Source of the DNA: DATAXV01 sp036272915
Lineage (GTDB): Bacteria > Chloroflexota > Dormibacteria > Dormibacterales > Dormibacteraceae
Reading direction: 5' to 3'
Assembly (NCBI GenBank): GCA_036272915.1
Contig: DATAXV010000164.1
Location: 1-43,814 of the forward strand
DNA length: 43,814 nt
The notes below the pieces were generated by a model. The model was given only the letters and a program-made list of their open reading frames with translations. It had not been told where the DNA came from and searched no databases. Made by a program: the position numbers and the translations under genes. Shown piece by piece: positions 14,903 through 22,867 of this stretch. How positions within the stretch are numbered: position 1 is the first letter of the stretch; every line of letters begins with the position of its first letter.

Positions 14903-15050
14903 GCCGCGCCGGATTTCGGCGTAACCTCACGCGGGCCGAATACGATTCCCTATGCAGGGATTCACGGCGAAATACGAATGACGGATCGAAGACGAACACG
15001 GCGATCGTCCGGGAATCGGGAGTAGCGATGATGGGGCAGGGTTCGCGACC
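14903..15050. other. Intergenic region with small hairpins
   Basis: 148 bases. CGCCG-GATTT-CGGCG (14907-14921) could be a weak terminator of the FtsA/PilM-like gene. TCCCT-ATGC-AGGGA forms another 5-bp hairpin near 14950. The motif AATACGA occurs twice. No gene or known riboswitch is recognised. Confidence 0.35.
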
Positions 15051-16745
15051 GTGATCGACGAACCGGTCTACGTTGCCGCCGAGGACGAGGTCCCGGATCT
15101 CATCGACCGCCTCCGCGGTGTCAGTGGTGTCGACGTGCCCCTGGTCCTGGCCCGCGGCTCGAAGGTCGGCTCCAGCCGATTCAATCTCCAGCTGCTCCAC
15201 CAGTACGCCCAGCGCATGGGCAAGCGGGTGGCCCTGATCTCGCCCGACGCGGCGATCCAGGAGATGGCCAGGGAGAGCGGGCTGGAGGCGTACCCGGGCC
15301 TCGAGCGCTACCGCTCCGGCCCGCCGCCGGCGCCGACGATGATGACGCCCGCGATCACGATGCCGCGGCCGGGCGCTCCGCCGCCACCGCCGCCGGCGCC
15401 GACCGTGCCCTTCAACCTTCCCGAGCCGCTGTACCGGCCCCAGGGCGCCGGTCCGACCGGCCCGCCACCGCCCGCCGGCCCCGAATACCAGGCGGCGGCC
15501 TTCGCGCCGTCGCCGCCGTCGCCGGCGGTCCCACCGGCGAACCGGTACGGCGGCGGCCCTCGGACGGCCCGGCTCAGCCCCGGCGACCTCTCCGGCGAGG
15601 CGACCGGTCCCAGCCGGCGCGACCGGATCGTGCTCTACGTCGGAGTCGCCGCCGTGGCCGTGGTCGGCCTGGTCGCGATGATCCTGCTGATACCGTCGGC
15701 CACGGTCACGCTGGTCGCCCAGGCCAAGCCCTATTCGGCGCACGTGCAGGCGACCGCGACCGCCAGCGGAGGGCCGATCGGGGTTCGCACCGCGCAGGCC
15801 TCGAAGAGCGTGTCCGGCAGCTTCTCCGCCACCGGTCAGCAGACGACGCCGGGGAAGCAGGCGTCGGGCAGCGTCGAGTACACCAACAACTGCCCGCAGC
15901 GCCTCGACCCCTCCGGCCTCCAGCTGCAGGACCAGCAGGAGCTGATGACCACCAGCGGTGTCGTCTTCGTCCAGCAGGGCGCGGTGACCGTCCCCTCCTC
16001 CAGCAGCGGGGGCGGGAACACGGCCAGCGCCAACGTCCAGGCATCGCAGCCGGGCACCTCGGGCAACGTCGACGCCGGTCAGATCACGATCATCAACAAC
16101 GCCGGCGTCTACGCCTCCTGCCTGCAGGTCACCAACCCCGGCGCCACCACCGGCGGGACCGATCCCGTCAACAAGACGGTGGTCTCGCAGAACGACATCG
16201 ATCACGCCATGAGCTCGCTCACCCAGCAGGCGCAGCAGCAGCTGACGACTCAGCTCTCGCAGCAGTCGCAGGACGGGGAGAGGATGGCGTCGACGCTCAA
16301 GTTCGTCCAGACCAGCTTCAACACCGACCACCAGATCAACGACCAGGTCTCGACCTTCACCGCGACCATGGACATGCAGGGCACGGCTGCCTTCTACAAG
16401 ACCGGGGACGTCACCTCGGCGCTGGAGCGGGCGCTGGCCGACAGCGTCCCCAAGGGTCAGAGCCTGACCAACAACACGATCCACATCACCTACCAGGAGA
16501 GCGGCACGCCGGGCTCGACACTGACCTTCCAGGGCACGGCCAGCGGCTATGTCGCCCCCGAGGTCGACCTGCCCGCGGTCCGCACCGACATCCGTGGACG
16601 ATCGATGGGAGGCACCAGGAGCTACCTCTCGACGCTGCCCATCCGTGGCAACCAGATCACCCAGTACCCGTTCCCGCTGCCGATCCTGCCTTTGCTCTCC
16701 TCGCGGATCGACCTCCAGTACCGGGTCGAGACGCAGAGCGGCTGA
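15051..16745 (+). CDS. Membrane-anchored baseplate J/gp47-like protein
   Basis: 564 residues with four regions. (1) An N-terminal alpha/beta domain (about 1-85) with VPLVLARGSKVGSSRFNLQL and GKRVALISPDAAIQE, found at the head of baseplate-J-family proteins of Chloroflexota and relatives. (2) A Pro-rich linker (about 88-175). (3) One transmembrane segment (about 194-222, YVGVAAVAVVGLVAMILLI). (4) An extracytoplasmic baseplate-J-like beta-rich region rich in Ser, Thr and Gln. The phage/T6SS baseplate name is by family only; nothing else phage-like is nearby. The GTG at 15051 is used because the upstream ATGs run into a stop. It lies between the FtsA/PilM-like gene and ruvX, a place usually held by other small genes, and ends 2 bases before ruvX. 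Confidence 0.7.
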   Translation: MIDEPVYVAAEDEVPDLIDRLRGVSGVDVPLVLARGSKVGSSRFNLQLLHQYAQRMGKRVALISPDAAIQEMARESGLEAYPGLERYRSGPPPAPTMMTPAITMPRPGAPPPPPPAPTVPFNLPEPLYRPQGAGPTGPPPPAGPEYQAAAFAPSPPSPAVPPANRYGGGPRTARLSPGDLSGEATGPSRRDRIVLYVGVAAVAVVGLVAMILLIPSATVTLVAQAKPYSAHVQATATASGGPIGVRTAQASKSVSGSFSATGQQTTPGKQASGSVEYTNNCPQRLDPSGLQLQDQQELMTTSGVVFVQQGAVTVPSSSSGGGNTASANVQASQPGTSGNVDAGQITIINNAGVYASCLQVTNPGATTGGTDPVNKTVVSQNDIDHAMSSLTQQAQQQLTTQLSQQSQDGERMASTLKFVQTSFNTDHQINDQVSTFTATMDMQGTAAFYKTGDVTSALERALADSVPKGQSLTNNTIHITYQESGTPGSTLTFQGTASGYVAPEVDLPAVRTDIRGRSMGGTRSYLSTLPIRGNQITQYPFPLPILPLLSSRIDLQYRVETQSG

Positions 16746-16747
16746 CG

Positions 16748-17170
16748 GTGGCTCGCGTCCTGGCGATCGACCCCGGTGCCGTCCGCGTCGGCCTCGCCCT
16801 CTCCGATCCGACCGGCACCATCGCCCAGCCGGCCGGGTTCGAGCCGGCCAAGCCGGCGCGCACGCTGGTCGACCGCCTCGTCGCCCGTGCGGTGGCGGTC
16901 GAGGCGAGGGAGCTGGTGGTGGGTCTGCCCCGGCGTCTCGACGGTGGGATCGGTCCCGAGGCCGCGGCGGCCAGAGAACTGGGCAGGCAGCTCCGCGAGC
17001 GGTCGGGTCTGCCCGTCATCATGGTGGACGAGCGGCTGACCAGCGTCGCCGCCGAGCGTGCCCTGATCGAGATGGGCACGCGCCGCCGGCAGCGCCGCGA
17101 GCGCTCCGACGAGGTGGCTGCGAGTCTGATCCTGAGGACGCACCTTGACCGGAAGAGGAACCGTGGATGA
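16748..17170 (+). CDS. ruvX: RuvX/YqgF Holliday-junction-type nuclease
   Basis: 140 residues, RNase H-like fold. Motifs: VLAIDPGAVRVGLALSD at the N-terminus (first catalytic Asp), ELVVGLPRRLDGG in the middle, IMVDERLTS and the C-terminal SDEVAASLIL (last catalytic Asp). The family processes Holliday junctions and the 5' end of pre-16S rRNA. It starts with GTG 2 bases after the previous stop and overlaps the DUF1292 gene. The alaS-ruvX-DUF1292-mltG neighbourhood is a classic Gram-positive arrangement and supports the call. Confidence 0.93.
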   Translation: MARVLAIDPGAVRVGLALSDPTGTIAQPAGFEPAKPARTLVDRLVARAVAVEARELVVGLPRRLDGGIGPEAAAARELGRQLRERSGLPVIMVDERLTSVAAERALIEMGTRRRQRRERSDEVAASLILRTHLDRKRNRG

Positions 17171-17387
17171 CGAGCCGAGCGAGATCGAGCTGATCGACGA
17201 GGGGGGACAGCCCCACTCGTTCCTCGTCCATGACGCCGTCGAGGTCGACGGCCAGACCTGCTATCTCGTCGAGTCGGTCGACGACGAGGATCTCGTGCTC
17301 GTGCTGCGGGAGCGCGACGGGAACCTCGAGGCGCTGGCCGGGGGCGAGCTCGACCTGGTGATCCAGCTCCTGGGCCAGGACAGTTGA
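17163..17387 (+). CDS. DUF1292 protein (YrzB-like)
   Basis: 74 small, very acidic residues: EIELIDEGGQPHSFLVHDAVEVDGQTCYLVES followed by DDEDLVLVLRE in two beta-rich halves, the DUF1292 pattern (yrzB of Bacillus, between ruvX and mltG). The molecular function is unknown. The GTG at 17163 is preferred because GAAGAGGA stands just upstream; a TTG at 17145 would add six residues. It overlaps ruvX by 8 bases and its stop overlaps the mltG TTG (TTGA). Its presence here is a Firmicutes-like trait in an otherwise actinobacteria-like gene order. Confidence 0.85.
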   Translation: MDDEPSEIELIDEGGQPHSFLVHDAVEVDGQTCYLVESVDDEDLVLVLRERDGNLEALAGGELDLVIQLLGQDS

Positions 17388-18487
17388 AGGTACCCGTCCA
17401 GACCACGCCGCGCCGGCGGCCGTCCTCGGGGCGGCGCAAGAGGAGAGGCGGCCGCGGACTGGCGGTCCTGCTCATCCTCCTGGTGCTGATCGGCTTCGGC
17501 GTCGATCGTGGCTACAGCTGGGTCAACTGGCAGATCTCGACCCCGGTCGGCGGGAGCGGCAAGGCGGTGCTGCTGACCGTGGCCTCCGGCGAGGGGCCGG
17601 ATCAGCTGGCCCAGACGCTGGCCGAGAAGGACCTGATCCGAAGCCAGCGCGTCTTCCTCTACTACTTCCACTATCGCGGCGCGGAGGCGCGCCTCGAGGC
17701 GGGCACCTTCGCCCTGGCCCGGACGATGAGCATGGCGCAGATCGTCAGCGCCCTCACCGGCGGGCCGCAGGTCGAGGTGACGGTGCGGCTGACCGAGGGC
17801 TACCCGATGAAGCTGATGGCGAGCCAGGCCCAGGCCCAGCACGTGGGCACGGCGGCCGAGTACCTGGCCGCCGCCGGCGATCCGGGCGCCTACGACGAGA
17901 CCTTCCTCAAGGGGTGGCCGTCGACCGCGCCCCAGAACCTCGAGGGCTTCCTCTATGGGGACACCTACGCGCTGCTGCCCGATTCCACGCCCAAGGAGCT
18001 GATCGCGCGCCAGCTTCAGCGCTTCGGCCAGCTGGTCACGCCGGCCATGCAGGCCGAGGCCGGCAAGGCGACGTCGGCGCGGCCGGCGGAGAACCTCTAC
18101 AGCATCGTCACCCTGGCCTCGATCGTGGAGCGCGAGGTGAACACCGACAAGGACCGGCCGCTGGTCTGCGACGTGTTCTACAACCGGCTGCAGGCGGGGA
18201 TCCCGCTGGGCTCGGACGCGACCGTGCTCTACGCCGTCGGGAAATGGAGCGGCACGCCTACACAGGAGGACCTGCAGGTGAATTCTCCCTACAACACCAG
18301 GAAGTTTCCCGGCCTGCCTCCGGGTCCGATCTCGAACCCGGGCATCGCCTCCATCCAGGGTTGCATCAACCCGACCAAGACCGACTACATGTACTTCTTC
18401 ACCGACCCCAAGGGCGCCGTCCACTACGCCGTGACCTACCAGCAGTTCCTTCAGCAGCAGCAGCAGTACGGTCTGTCCGGCCAGTAG
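17384..18487 (+). CDS. mltG: Endolytic peptidoglycan transglycosylase MltG
   Basis: 367 residues: short basic cytoplasmic N-terminus (PRRRPSSGRRKRRGGRG), one transmembrane helix (about 25-42), a LysM-like region, then the YceG/MltG catalytic domain. The catalytic Glu is E249 in LASIVEREV; LEGFLYGDTYALLPDSTP, FYNRLQAGIPLGSDATVLYA and NSPYNTRKFPGLPPGPISNPG are the other family signatures. MltG cuts nascent glycan strands and sets chain length outside the membrane. Start is TTG at 17384, which overlaps the DUF1292 stop. It is followed by aroE after 13 bases, as in actinobacteria. Confidence 0.95.
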   Translation: MKVPVQTTPRRRPSSGRRKRRGGRGLAVLLILLVLIGFGVDRGYSWVNWQISTPVGGSGKAVLLTVASGEGPDQLAQTLAEKDLIRSQRVFLYYFHYRGAEARLEAGTFALARTMSMAQIVSALTGGPQVEVTVRLTEGYPMKLMASQAQAQHVGTAAEYLAAAGDPGAYDETFLKGWPSTAPQNLEGFLYGDTYALLPDSTPKELIARQLQRFGQLVTPAMQAEAGKATSARPAENLYSIVTLASIVEREVNTDKDRPLVCDVFYNRLQAGIPLGSDATVLYAVGKWSGTPTQEDLQVNSPYNTRKFPGLPPGPISNPGIASIQGCINPTKTDYMYFFTDPKGAVHYAVTYQQFLQQQQQYGLSGQ

Positions 18488-18500
18488 GAGGGAGCGACCA

Positions 18501-19325
18501 GTGCAGACGATGGGTACACCGGAGGCGGAGAGGACGATGTCGGCTCGGCGGGTGGTGCTCCTGGGCCACGGCATCTCCTACTCGGCCAGCCCGGCGATGC
18601 AGATGGCGGCCTTCGCCGAGGTCGGCCTGGACTGGACCTATGAGCTGCTCGACGTCCCTCCCCAGGGCCTGGCGGACGCGGTGGCGACGCTACGGCGCCC
18701 GGAGAGCGCCGGGGCCAACGTGACCATCCCCCACAAGCTGGCGGTGATGCGCCTGCTCGACCGGCTCGAGGGCGATGCCGAGGCGGCGGGCGCCGTCAAC
18801 ACCATCCGCCACGTCGACGACGAGCTGATCGGATCCAACACCGACGTGGAGGGCGTTCGCCAGGCGCTGGCCGAGGTCGGTGTCGAGCCGCTCGGGGCCG
18901 AGGTCGTGGTGCTCGGCGTGGGCGGCTCCGCCCGGGCGGCCGCGGTCGCGCTGCGCGGCTCCCACCCGGTCTTCGTCGCGCGGCGCCCGGAGGCGGGGGC
19001 CGGCCTTCCCGGCCAGGTCTACAACTGGGACGACCCGGTCTGGCAGGCGCAGGCCCGGCGGGCCGACCTCATCATCAACACCACGCCGCTGGGCCGGCGC
19101 GGGGAGATGGCGATGCGGCCCAGCTGCCTGCCCCGGCGCGGGGCGGTCATCGACCTCGTCTACACGGACACCGGCACGCCCCTGATCCGGCGCGCCCGCC
19201 AGCTCGGCCTTCGCTGCGCCGACGGCTGGGGCGTGCTGCTCGCCCAGGGCGCCGCCGCCTTCGAGGCATGGACGGGGATGACACCTCCGCTGGGAGTGAT
19301 GCGCAAGGCCCTCCAGGGGGGCTGA
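18501..19325 (+). CDS. aroE: Shikimate 5-dehydrogenase
   Basis: 274 residues; reduces 3-dehydroshikimate to shikimate with NADPH. Substrate-binding motif GISYSASPAMQ, catalytic Lys in NVTIPHKLAVM, NTDVEG, nucleotide-binding VLGVGGSARAAAVALRG, INTTPLG and the C-terminal ADGWGVLLAQGAAAFEAWTG are all present. The GTG at 18501 was chosen over the ATGs at 18510 and 18538 because AGGAGGG (18487-18493) stands 7 bases before it. It precedes a prepilin peptidase by one base, an actinobacterial arrangement. Together with aroK, aroB and aroQ nearby it gives most of the shikimate pathway; aroC is missing here. Confidence 0.95.
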   Translation: MQTMGTPEAERTMSARRVVLLGHGISYSASPAMQMAAFAEVGLDWTYELLDVPPQGLADAVATLRRPESAGANVTIPHKLAVMRLLDRLEGDAEAAGAVNTIRHVDDELIGSNTDVEGVRQALAEVGVEPLGAEVVVLGVGGSARAAAVALRGSHPVFVARRPEAGAGLPGQVYNWDDPVWQAQARRADLIINTTPLGRRGEMAMRPSCLPRRGAVIDLVYTDTGTPLIRRARQLGLRCADGWGVLLAQGAAAFEAWTGMTPPLGVMRKALQGG

Positions 19326-19326
19326 C

Positions 19327-19983
19327 GTGTCGATGCCGCCGGCGCCGGTGGTGACCGCGGTCTGGGCCATGGTCGGGATCGGCGTCGGCATCGCCGTTCA
19401 GATGATCAACCGCCGGCTGGCGCGGATCGAGAGCCTGACTCCCGGCTCAGGCCCCGTCTGCCGGTGGGGGCCGGTGATCGTGGCCGGGCTCGTCTTCGCG
19501 CTGCTCGGCTGGCGCCTGGGGGCGGAGCCCCTGCTGCTGATCCGGAGCCTCTGGGCGGCGGTGCTGGTCCAGGTCCTGTTCTTCGACGCCGAGCACCGGC
19601 TGATCCTGAACCTGGTCCTGCTGCCGGCCGCGGTGGCGGCGGTCGCGCTCAGCCCCTTCACCCCCGGCCTGGGCTGGCGCTCGGCCCTGATCGCCGGGGT
19701 GGTTGCCGGGCTCGCCTTCCTCATCATCGCCGGGCTCGGCGCCCTCGCCTTCCGAGCCGAGGCGATGGGTATGGGCGACGTCAAGCTGGCCGCGGTCATC
19801 GGCCTCCTGCTCGGCGTCACCTACACCGCTCCGGCGCTGCTGGCGGGCATGATCCTGGCCGGTCTGGCGGCGGCCGTGCTTCTGGTCCTGCGCCGCCGCG
19901 GCCGCCGCGACACCATCGCCTACGGCCCCTTCATGTGCGTCGGCGCCCTGGCCTGGCTGGTGCTGGAGGGGATCTCGCGCTGA
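19327..19983 (+). CDS. A24-family prepilin peptidase, peptidase domain only
   Basis: 218 residues, about six transmembrane segments. The two catalytic aspartates of A24 aspartyl peptidases are in FFDAEHRLILN and GMGDVKLAA. The N-terminal methylase domain and its zinc Cys motif are absent, so this is the short form. It would cleave prepilin-like leader peptides at the cytoplasmic face of the membrane. GTG at 19327 starts one base after the aroE stop. No pilin, pilB or pilC gene lies in this window; the FtsA/PilM-like protein upstream could be a partner. In mycobacteria a similar orphan sits between aroE and aroC. Confidence 0.85.
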   Translation: MSMPPAPVVTAVWAMVGIGVGIAVQMINRRLARIESLTPGSGPVCRWGPVIVAGLVFALLGWRLGAEPLLLIRSLWAAVLVQVLFFDAEHRLILNLVLLPAAVAAVALSPFTPGLGWRSALIAGVVAGLAFLIIAGLGALAFRAEAMGMGDVKLAAVIGLLLGVTYTAPALLAGMILAGLAAAVLLVLRRRGRRDTIAYGPFMCVGALAWLVLEGISR

Positions 19984-20109
19984 TCCGTACGGCCCACATC
20001 GGGCTCGCCGGAGGTCCCGGGATGGAGGTCGGGCGCCTTCGGCATGTCGCTCCACGGCGCCGTCACGCAAAGTGGGCTGTTGACGGGGGTGAGTGCGGCC
20101 GCCCCGCAT

Positions 20110-20115
20110 TACACT
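20110..20115 (+). promoter_or_regulatory. -10-like TACACT before the PH-domain gene
   Basis: TACACT ends 9 bases before the ATG. A TTGACG (20080-20085) lies upstream, but the spacer of 24 bases is too long for a standard promoter. Confidence 0.35.
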
Positions 20116-20124
20116 CAGTGAAGG

Positions 20125-20808
20125 ATGGCTGATTCCGCTCGGATGGAAGTCCCCGGACCGAGGCTGACCCGGCTGCTACCGCAGGAGCGCCCGATGCACG
20201 GGACCAAGCACCACTGGATGATGATGCTGGTGCTGTGCCGGATCCCGATCGCCCTCGCCGTGATCGCGGTGCTCTTCCTGGTCACCGCGCCCATATGGCT
20301 GACGTATCTGGATGTCTATGTGGCCATGCCGCTGGGGTGGCCCAACCTCCTGACCAACCCGAGCGTCCTCGACTTCCGGCTCGCCATAGCCTGCCTGCTT
20401 CTGGGGGTCGCCGGTGTATGGGTGATCGGGCAGTGGTTCCGGTGGCAGGCGATGACGATCATCATCACCAACCAGCGGTTCATCCTCGATTACCTCCTCT
20501 GGCCCCGCGTGGCTCTTGTGATCGGCATGGACCGGATCAATGATGTGAGTGTCGTGCAGACGTCGACCGGCGCGATGTTCGGCTATTCCCAGTTGAAGAT
20601 CAACGGCGGTGGCGTGGATCTGCACTACATACCGCACGACAGGGCCACGGCCTTCTCCGAGACGATATTCGTGCTCGCCAAGGAGAAGCCGGCGGCGGAG
20701 CCCTCCACCGCCACGGTGAAGGAGGGGGGCACGTCGGCGGCGGTGATCATGGATGCGGCGGATCCCGGCGAGCCGCCCCCGGGCCAGGGCGACTGGCCCC
20801 AGCAGTAG
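20125..20808 (+). CDS. Membrane protein with bacterial PH domain (bPH2-like)
   Basis: 227 residues. Two transmembrane segments (about 33-58 and 85-104) are followed by a cytoplasmic bacterial PH-like domain beginning with the signature AMTIIITNQRFILDYLLWPR and RINDVSVVQTSTGAMFGYSQLKI, as in YdbS/DUF304 proteins; the C-terminal 45 residues are acidic and Pro-rich. Function is unknown. The gene occupies the place where aroC usually stands in actinobacterial genomes. Its codon use is slightly less GC3-rich (ATA and CTT codons) than the aro genes, so it may be a later arrival. Confidence 0.75.
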   Translation: MADSARMEVPGPRLTRLLPQERPMHGTKHHWMMMLVLCRIPIALAVIAVLFLVTAPIWLTYLDVYVAMPLGWPNLLTNPSVLDFRLAIACLLLGVAGVWVIGQWFRWQAMTIIITNQRFILDYLLWPRVALVIGMDRINDVSVVQTSTGAMFGYSQLKINGGGVDLHYIPHDRATAFSETIFVLAKEKPAAEPSTATVKEGGTSAAVIMDAADPGEPPPGQGDWPQQ

Positions 20809-20865
20809 CCGAGCCCGGCCCGCCAGGGCGCGCGCGGATCACCGGAACGCTCATGCTGTGGTGCC

Positions 20866-21366
20866 ATGAGCGAGCGTCGGCCCCTGGCCCTGATCGGCTT
20901 CATGGGCTCTGGCAAGTCGACCGTCGGACGGCTGGTCGCCGACGCGGCCGGCGCCACGCACGTCGACCTTGACGACCTGATCGAGGAGCGGGAGGGGATG
21001 CCGATCACGGCGCTCTTCCGCGCCCGCGGCGAGGACGCGTTCCGGGCGATCGAGACCGAGCTGCTGAGCACCGCCCTCACCGCTGGGCATGTCGTCTCCC
21101 TGGGCGGCGGCGCGCCGCTCGCCGAGAACAACTGGACCGTGATCCGGGCGCGCGCCACCAGCGTCTGGCTGGAGGCTCCGCTGGAGACGGTGCTCGAGCG
21201 CTGCGACGTGCCCACGCGCCCGCTGCTGCAGGGCCGCTCCGAGGAGGAGCTCCGCCGGCTCTTCGATTCGCGGCTGGCCCGCTACGGCGAGGCCGACCAC
21301 CGCATCGACGCGACGCGGGACCCCGGCGTGGTCGCCGAGGAGGTGCTGCACCTGTGGCTCGGGTGA
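20866..21366 (+). CDS. aroK: Shikimate kinase
   Basis: 166 residues; phosphorylates shikimate with ATP. P-loop LIGFMGSGKSTVGR (about 9-22), DLDDLIEEREGM (shikimate-binding Asp), RGEDAFRAIE (binding Arg), SLGGGAP and the lid region TRPLLQG are intact. ATG at 20866; CATGCT about 10 bases upstream is a possible -10 and no Shine-Dalgarno is seen. It overlaps aroB by 13 bases, and aroK-aroB-aroQ-efp form a chain of overlapping genes. Confidence 0.95.
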   Translation: MSERRPLALIGFMGSGKSTVGRLVADAAGATHVDLDDLIEEREGMPITALFRARGEDAFRAIETELLSTALTAGHVVSLGGGAPLAENNWTVIRARATSVWLEAPLETVLERCDVPTRPLLQGRSEEELRRLFDSRLARYGEADHRIDATRDPGVVAEEVLHLWLG

Positions 21367-22433
21367 CGGTCCCGCTCCCCGACCGGAGCTACGACGTCCT
21401 CATCGGCAGGGGTGCGATGCAGGAGCTGCCGGCGGTGATTCGCCGCCTGGCCCCGACCGGCATCGCCCTGATCACCTCCTCGGACATCGCCCGCCACTGG
21501 GCGGAGCCGGTGGTGCAGTGCCTGACCGGCGCCGGCCATCCCTGCCCGGTGCTGCAGGTGGAGCCCGGCGAGGCGACCAAGGGCATGGCTGGGCTGGAGC
21601 GTTCGCTCGCCTTCCTGGAGGCCCAGCGGATCGACCGCCGGGGCCTGGTCATCGCCCTCGGCGGAGGCGTGATCGGCGATCTCGCCGGGTTCGCCGCCGC
21701 GGTCTGGATGCGGGGCGTCCGCCACCTGCAGCTGCCGACCACCCTCCTCGCCATGGTCGATTCCAGCGTCGGCGGCAAGACCGCGATCAACTCGCCCCTG
21801 AGCAAGAACTCGATCGGCGCCTTCTGGCAGCCGGCGGCGGTGATCGCCGACCTGGCCACGCTGCAGACGCTGCCCAGGGACGAGGTGACGTCGGGTTTCG
21901 GCGAGGTCTGCAAGTACGGCCTCTCGCTGGACGAGGAGCTGGCCAGGACCCTGGAGGACCAGACCCGGGCCCTGACCGGCCTCGACCTGGAGGCGCTGGA
22001 GCCGGTCGTCGCCCGCTGCTGCGAGCTCAAGGCCGAGGTGGTCGGCGCGGACGAGCGCGAGTCCGGGGCGAGGGCGGTGCTCAACTACGGCCACACCGTC
22101 GGCCACGCCATCGAGGCCGCGTCCGGCTTCGCCGCCGCCCATGGCCGGGCCATCTCCCAGGGGATGCGCGTCGCCGCCCGCCTCGGGGTGGCACAGCGCC
22201 TCTGCGAGGGCGACGTGATCGACGTGACCGACCGGCTGCTCGAGGCCTACGGCCTGCCCGGTCCGCTGCCTCGAGTGGACATCGGCGCGGTGCTGGAGGC
22301 GGTGACCCGTGACAAGAAGGCGAGCGGCGGCAGGGTGGCCTGGGTGCTGCCGCGCCGGCTGGGCCGGGCCCAGGTCGGGGTGAGGGTGCCCGACGCCACC
22401 GTCGAGCGTGTCGTCGCCGAGGTCCTGGGATGA
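21354..22433 (+). CDS. aroB: 3-Dehydroquinate synthase
   Basis: 359 residues; converts DAHP to 3-dehydroquinate using NAD+ and a divalent metal. Seen: EPGEATKGMAGLER, NAD-binding ALGGGVIGDLAGFAA, TTLLAMVDSSVGGKTAINSP, FGEVCKYGL and the metal-binding NYGHTVGHAIE. Start: GTG at 21354 is preferred because AGGAGG (21338-21343) lies 10 bases upstream; a GTG at 21363 forming GTGA with the aroK stop is the alternative (three residues shorter). The stop overlaps aroQ as ATGA. Confidence 0.95.
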   Translation: MARVTVPLPDRSYDVLIGRGAMQELPAVIRRLAPTGIALITSSDIARHWAEPVVQCLTGAGHPCPVLQVEPGEATKGMAGLERSLAFLEAQRIDRRGLVIALGGGVIGDLAGFAAAVWMRGVRHLQLPTTLLAMVDSSVGGKTAINSPLSKNSIGAFWQPAAVIADLATLQTLPRDEVTSGFGEVCKYGLSLDEELARTLEDQTRALTGLDLEALEPVVARCCELKAEVVGADERESGARAVLNYGHTVGHAIEAASGFAAAHGRAISQGMRVAARLGVAQRLCEGDVIDVTDRLLEAYGLPGPLPRVDIGAVLEAVTRDKKASGGRVAWVLPRRLGRAQVGVRVPDATVERVVAEVLG

Positions 22434-22867
22434 GACGCATCCTGGTCGTCAACGGACCCAACCTCAACCTGCTCGGACGCCGCCAGCCTGAGGTCTACGG
22501 CCGGACCACGCTGCCCGAGATCGAGGCGATGGTGAGCAGCAGGGGGGAGGAGCTGGGCTGCCAGGTGCGCTGCTTCCAGTCCAACTCGGAGGGTGCGATC
22601 CTGGACTACCTTCAGGCGGAGGGCCCGGACGCGGCCGGCGTCGTGCTCAACGCTGGTGCCTTGTCGCATTCGTCCTACGCGCTCTACGATTGTCTACGGG
22701 CGCTGGACACGCCCGTGGTCGAGGTCCACCTCTCCAACATCCATGCTCGCCAGGAGGCCTTCCGCCACCAAAGTCTCACCGCTCCGGCCGCGGTCGGTAT
22801 CATCGCCGGGCTCGGCCCCAGGGGCTATCTGTTGGCAATGGAGTACCTCATTGATCGAGACCAATGA
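22430..22867 (+). CDS. aroQ: 3-Dehydroquinate dehydratase, type II
   Basis: 145 residues, type II (trans-dehydrating) dehydroquinase, which forms dodecamers. Motifs: VNGPNLNLLGRRQPEVYG with the catalytic Tyr, FQSNSEGAILDYLQ, NAGALSHSSYALYDCL and VEVHLSNIHARQEAF with the catalytic His, then GIIAGLGPRGYLLAMEYL. The last third is normal in length. It overlaps the TTG start of efp by 17 bases, so the two are tightly coupled. Confidence 0.95.
   Translation: MRRILVVNGPNLNLLGRRQPEVYGRTTLPEIEAMVSSRGEELGCQVRCFQSNSEGAILDYLQAEGPDAAGVVLNAGALSHSSYALYDCLRALDTPVVEVHLSNIHARQEAFRHQSLTAPAAVGIIAGLGPRGYLLAMEYLIDRDQ

Noticed and set aside
15051..16745. Prophage remnant, because of the baseplate-J domain
   Set aside because: No other phage genes, integrase, att repeats or base-composition change; the protein has a membrane anchor and a bacterial N-terminal domain.
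20080..20115. Standard promoter TTGACG...TACACT before the PH-domain gene
   Set aside because: The 24-base spacer is too long; only the -10 was kept as a candidate.
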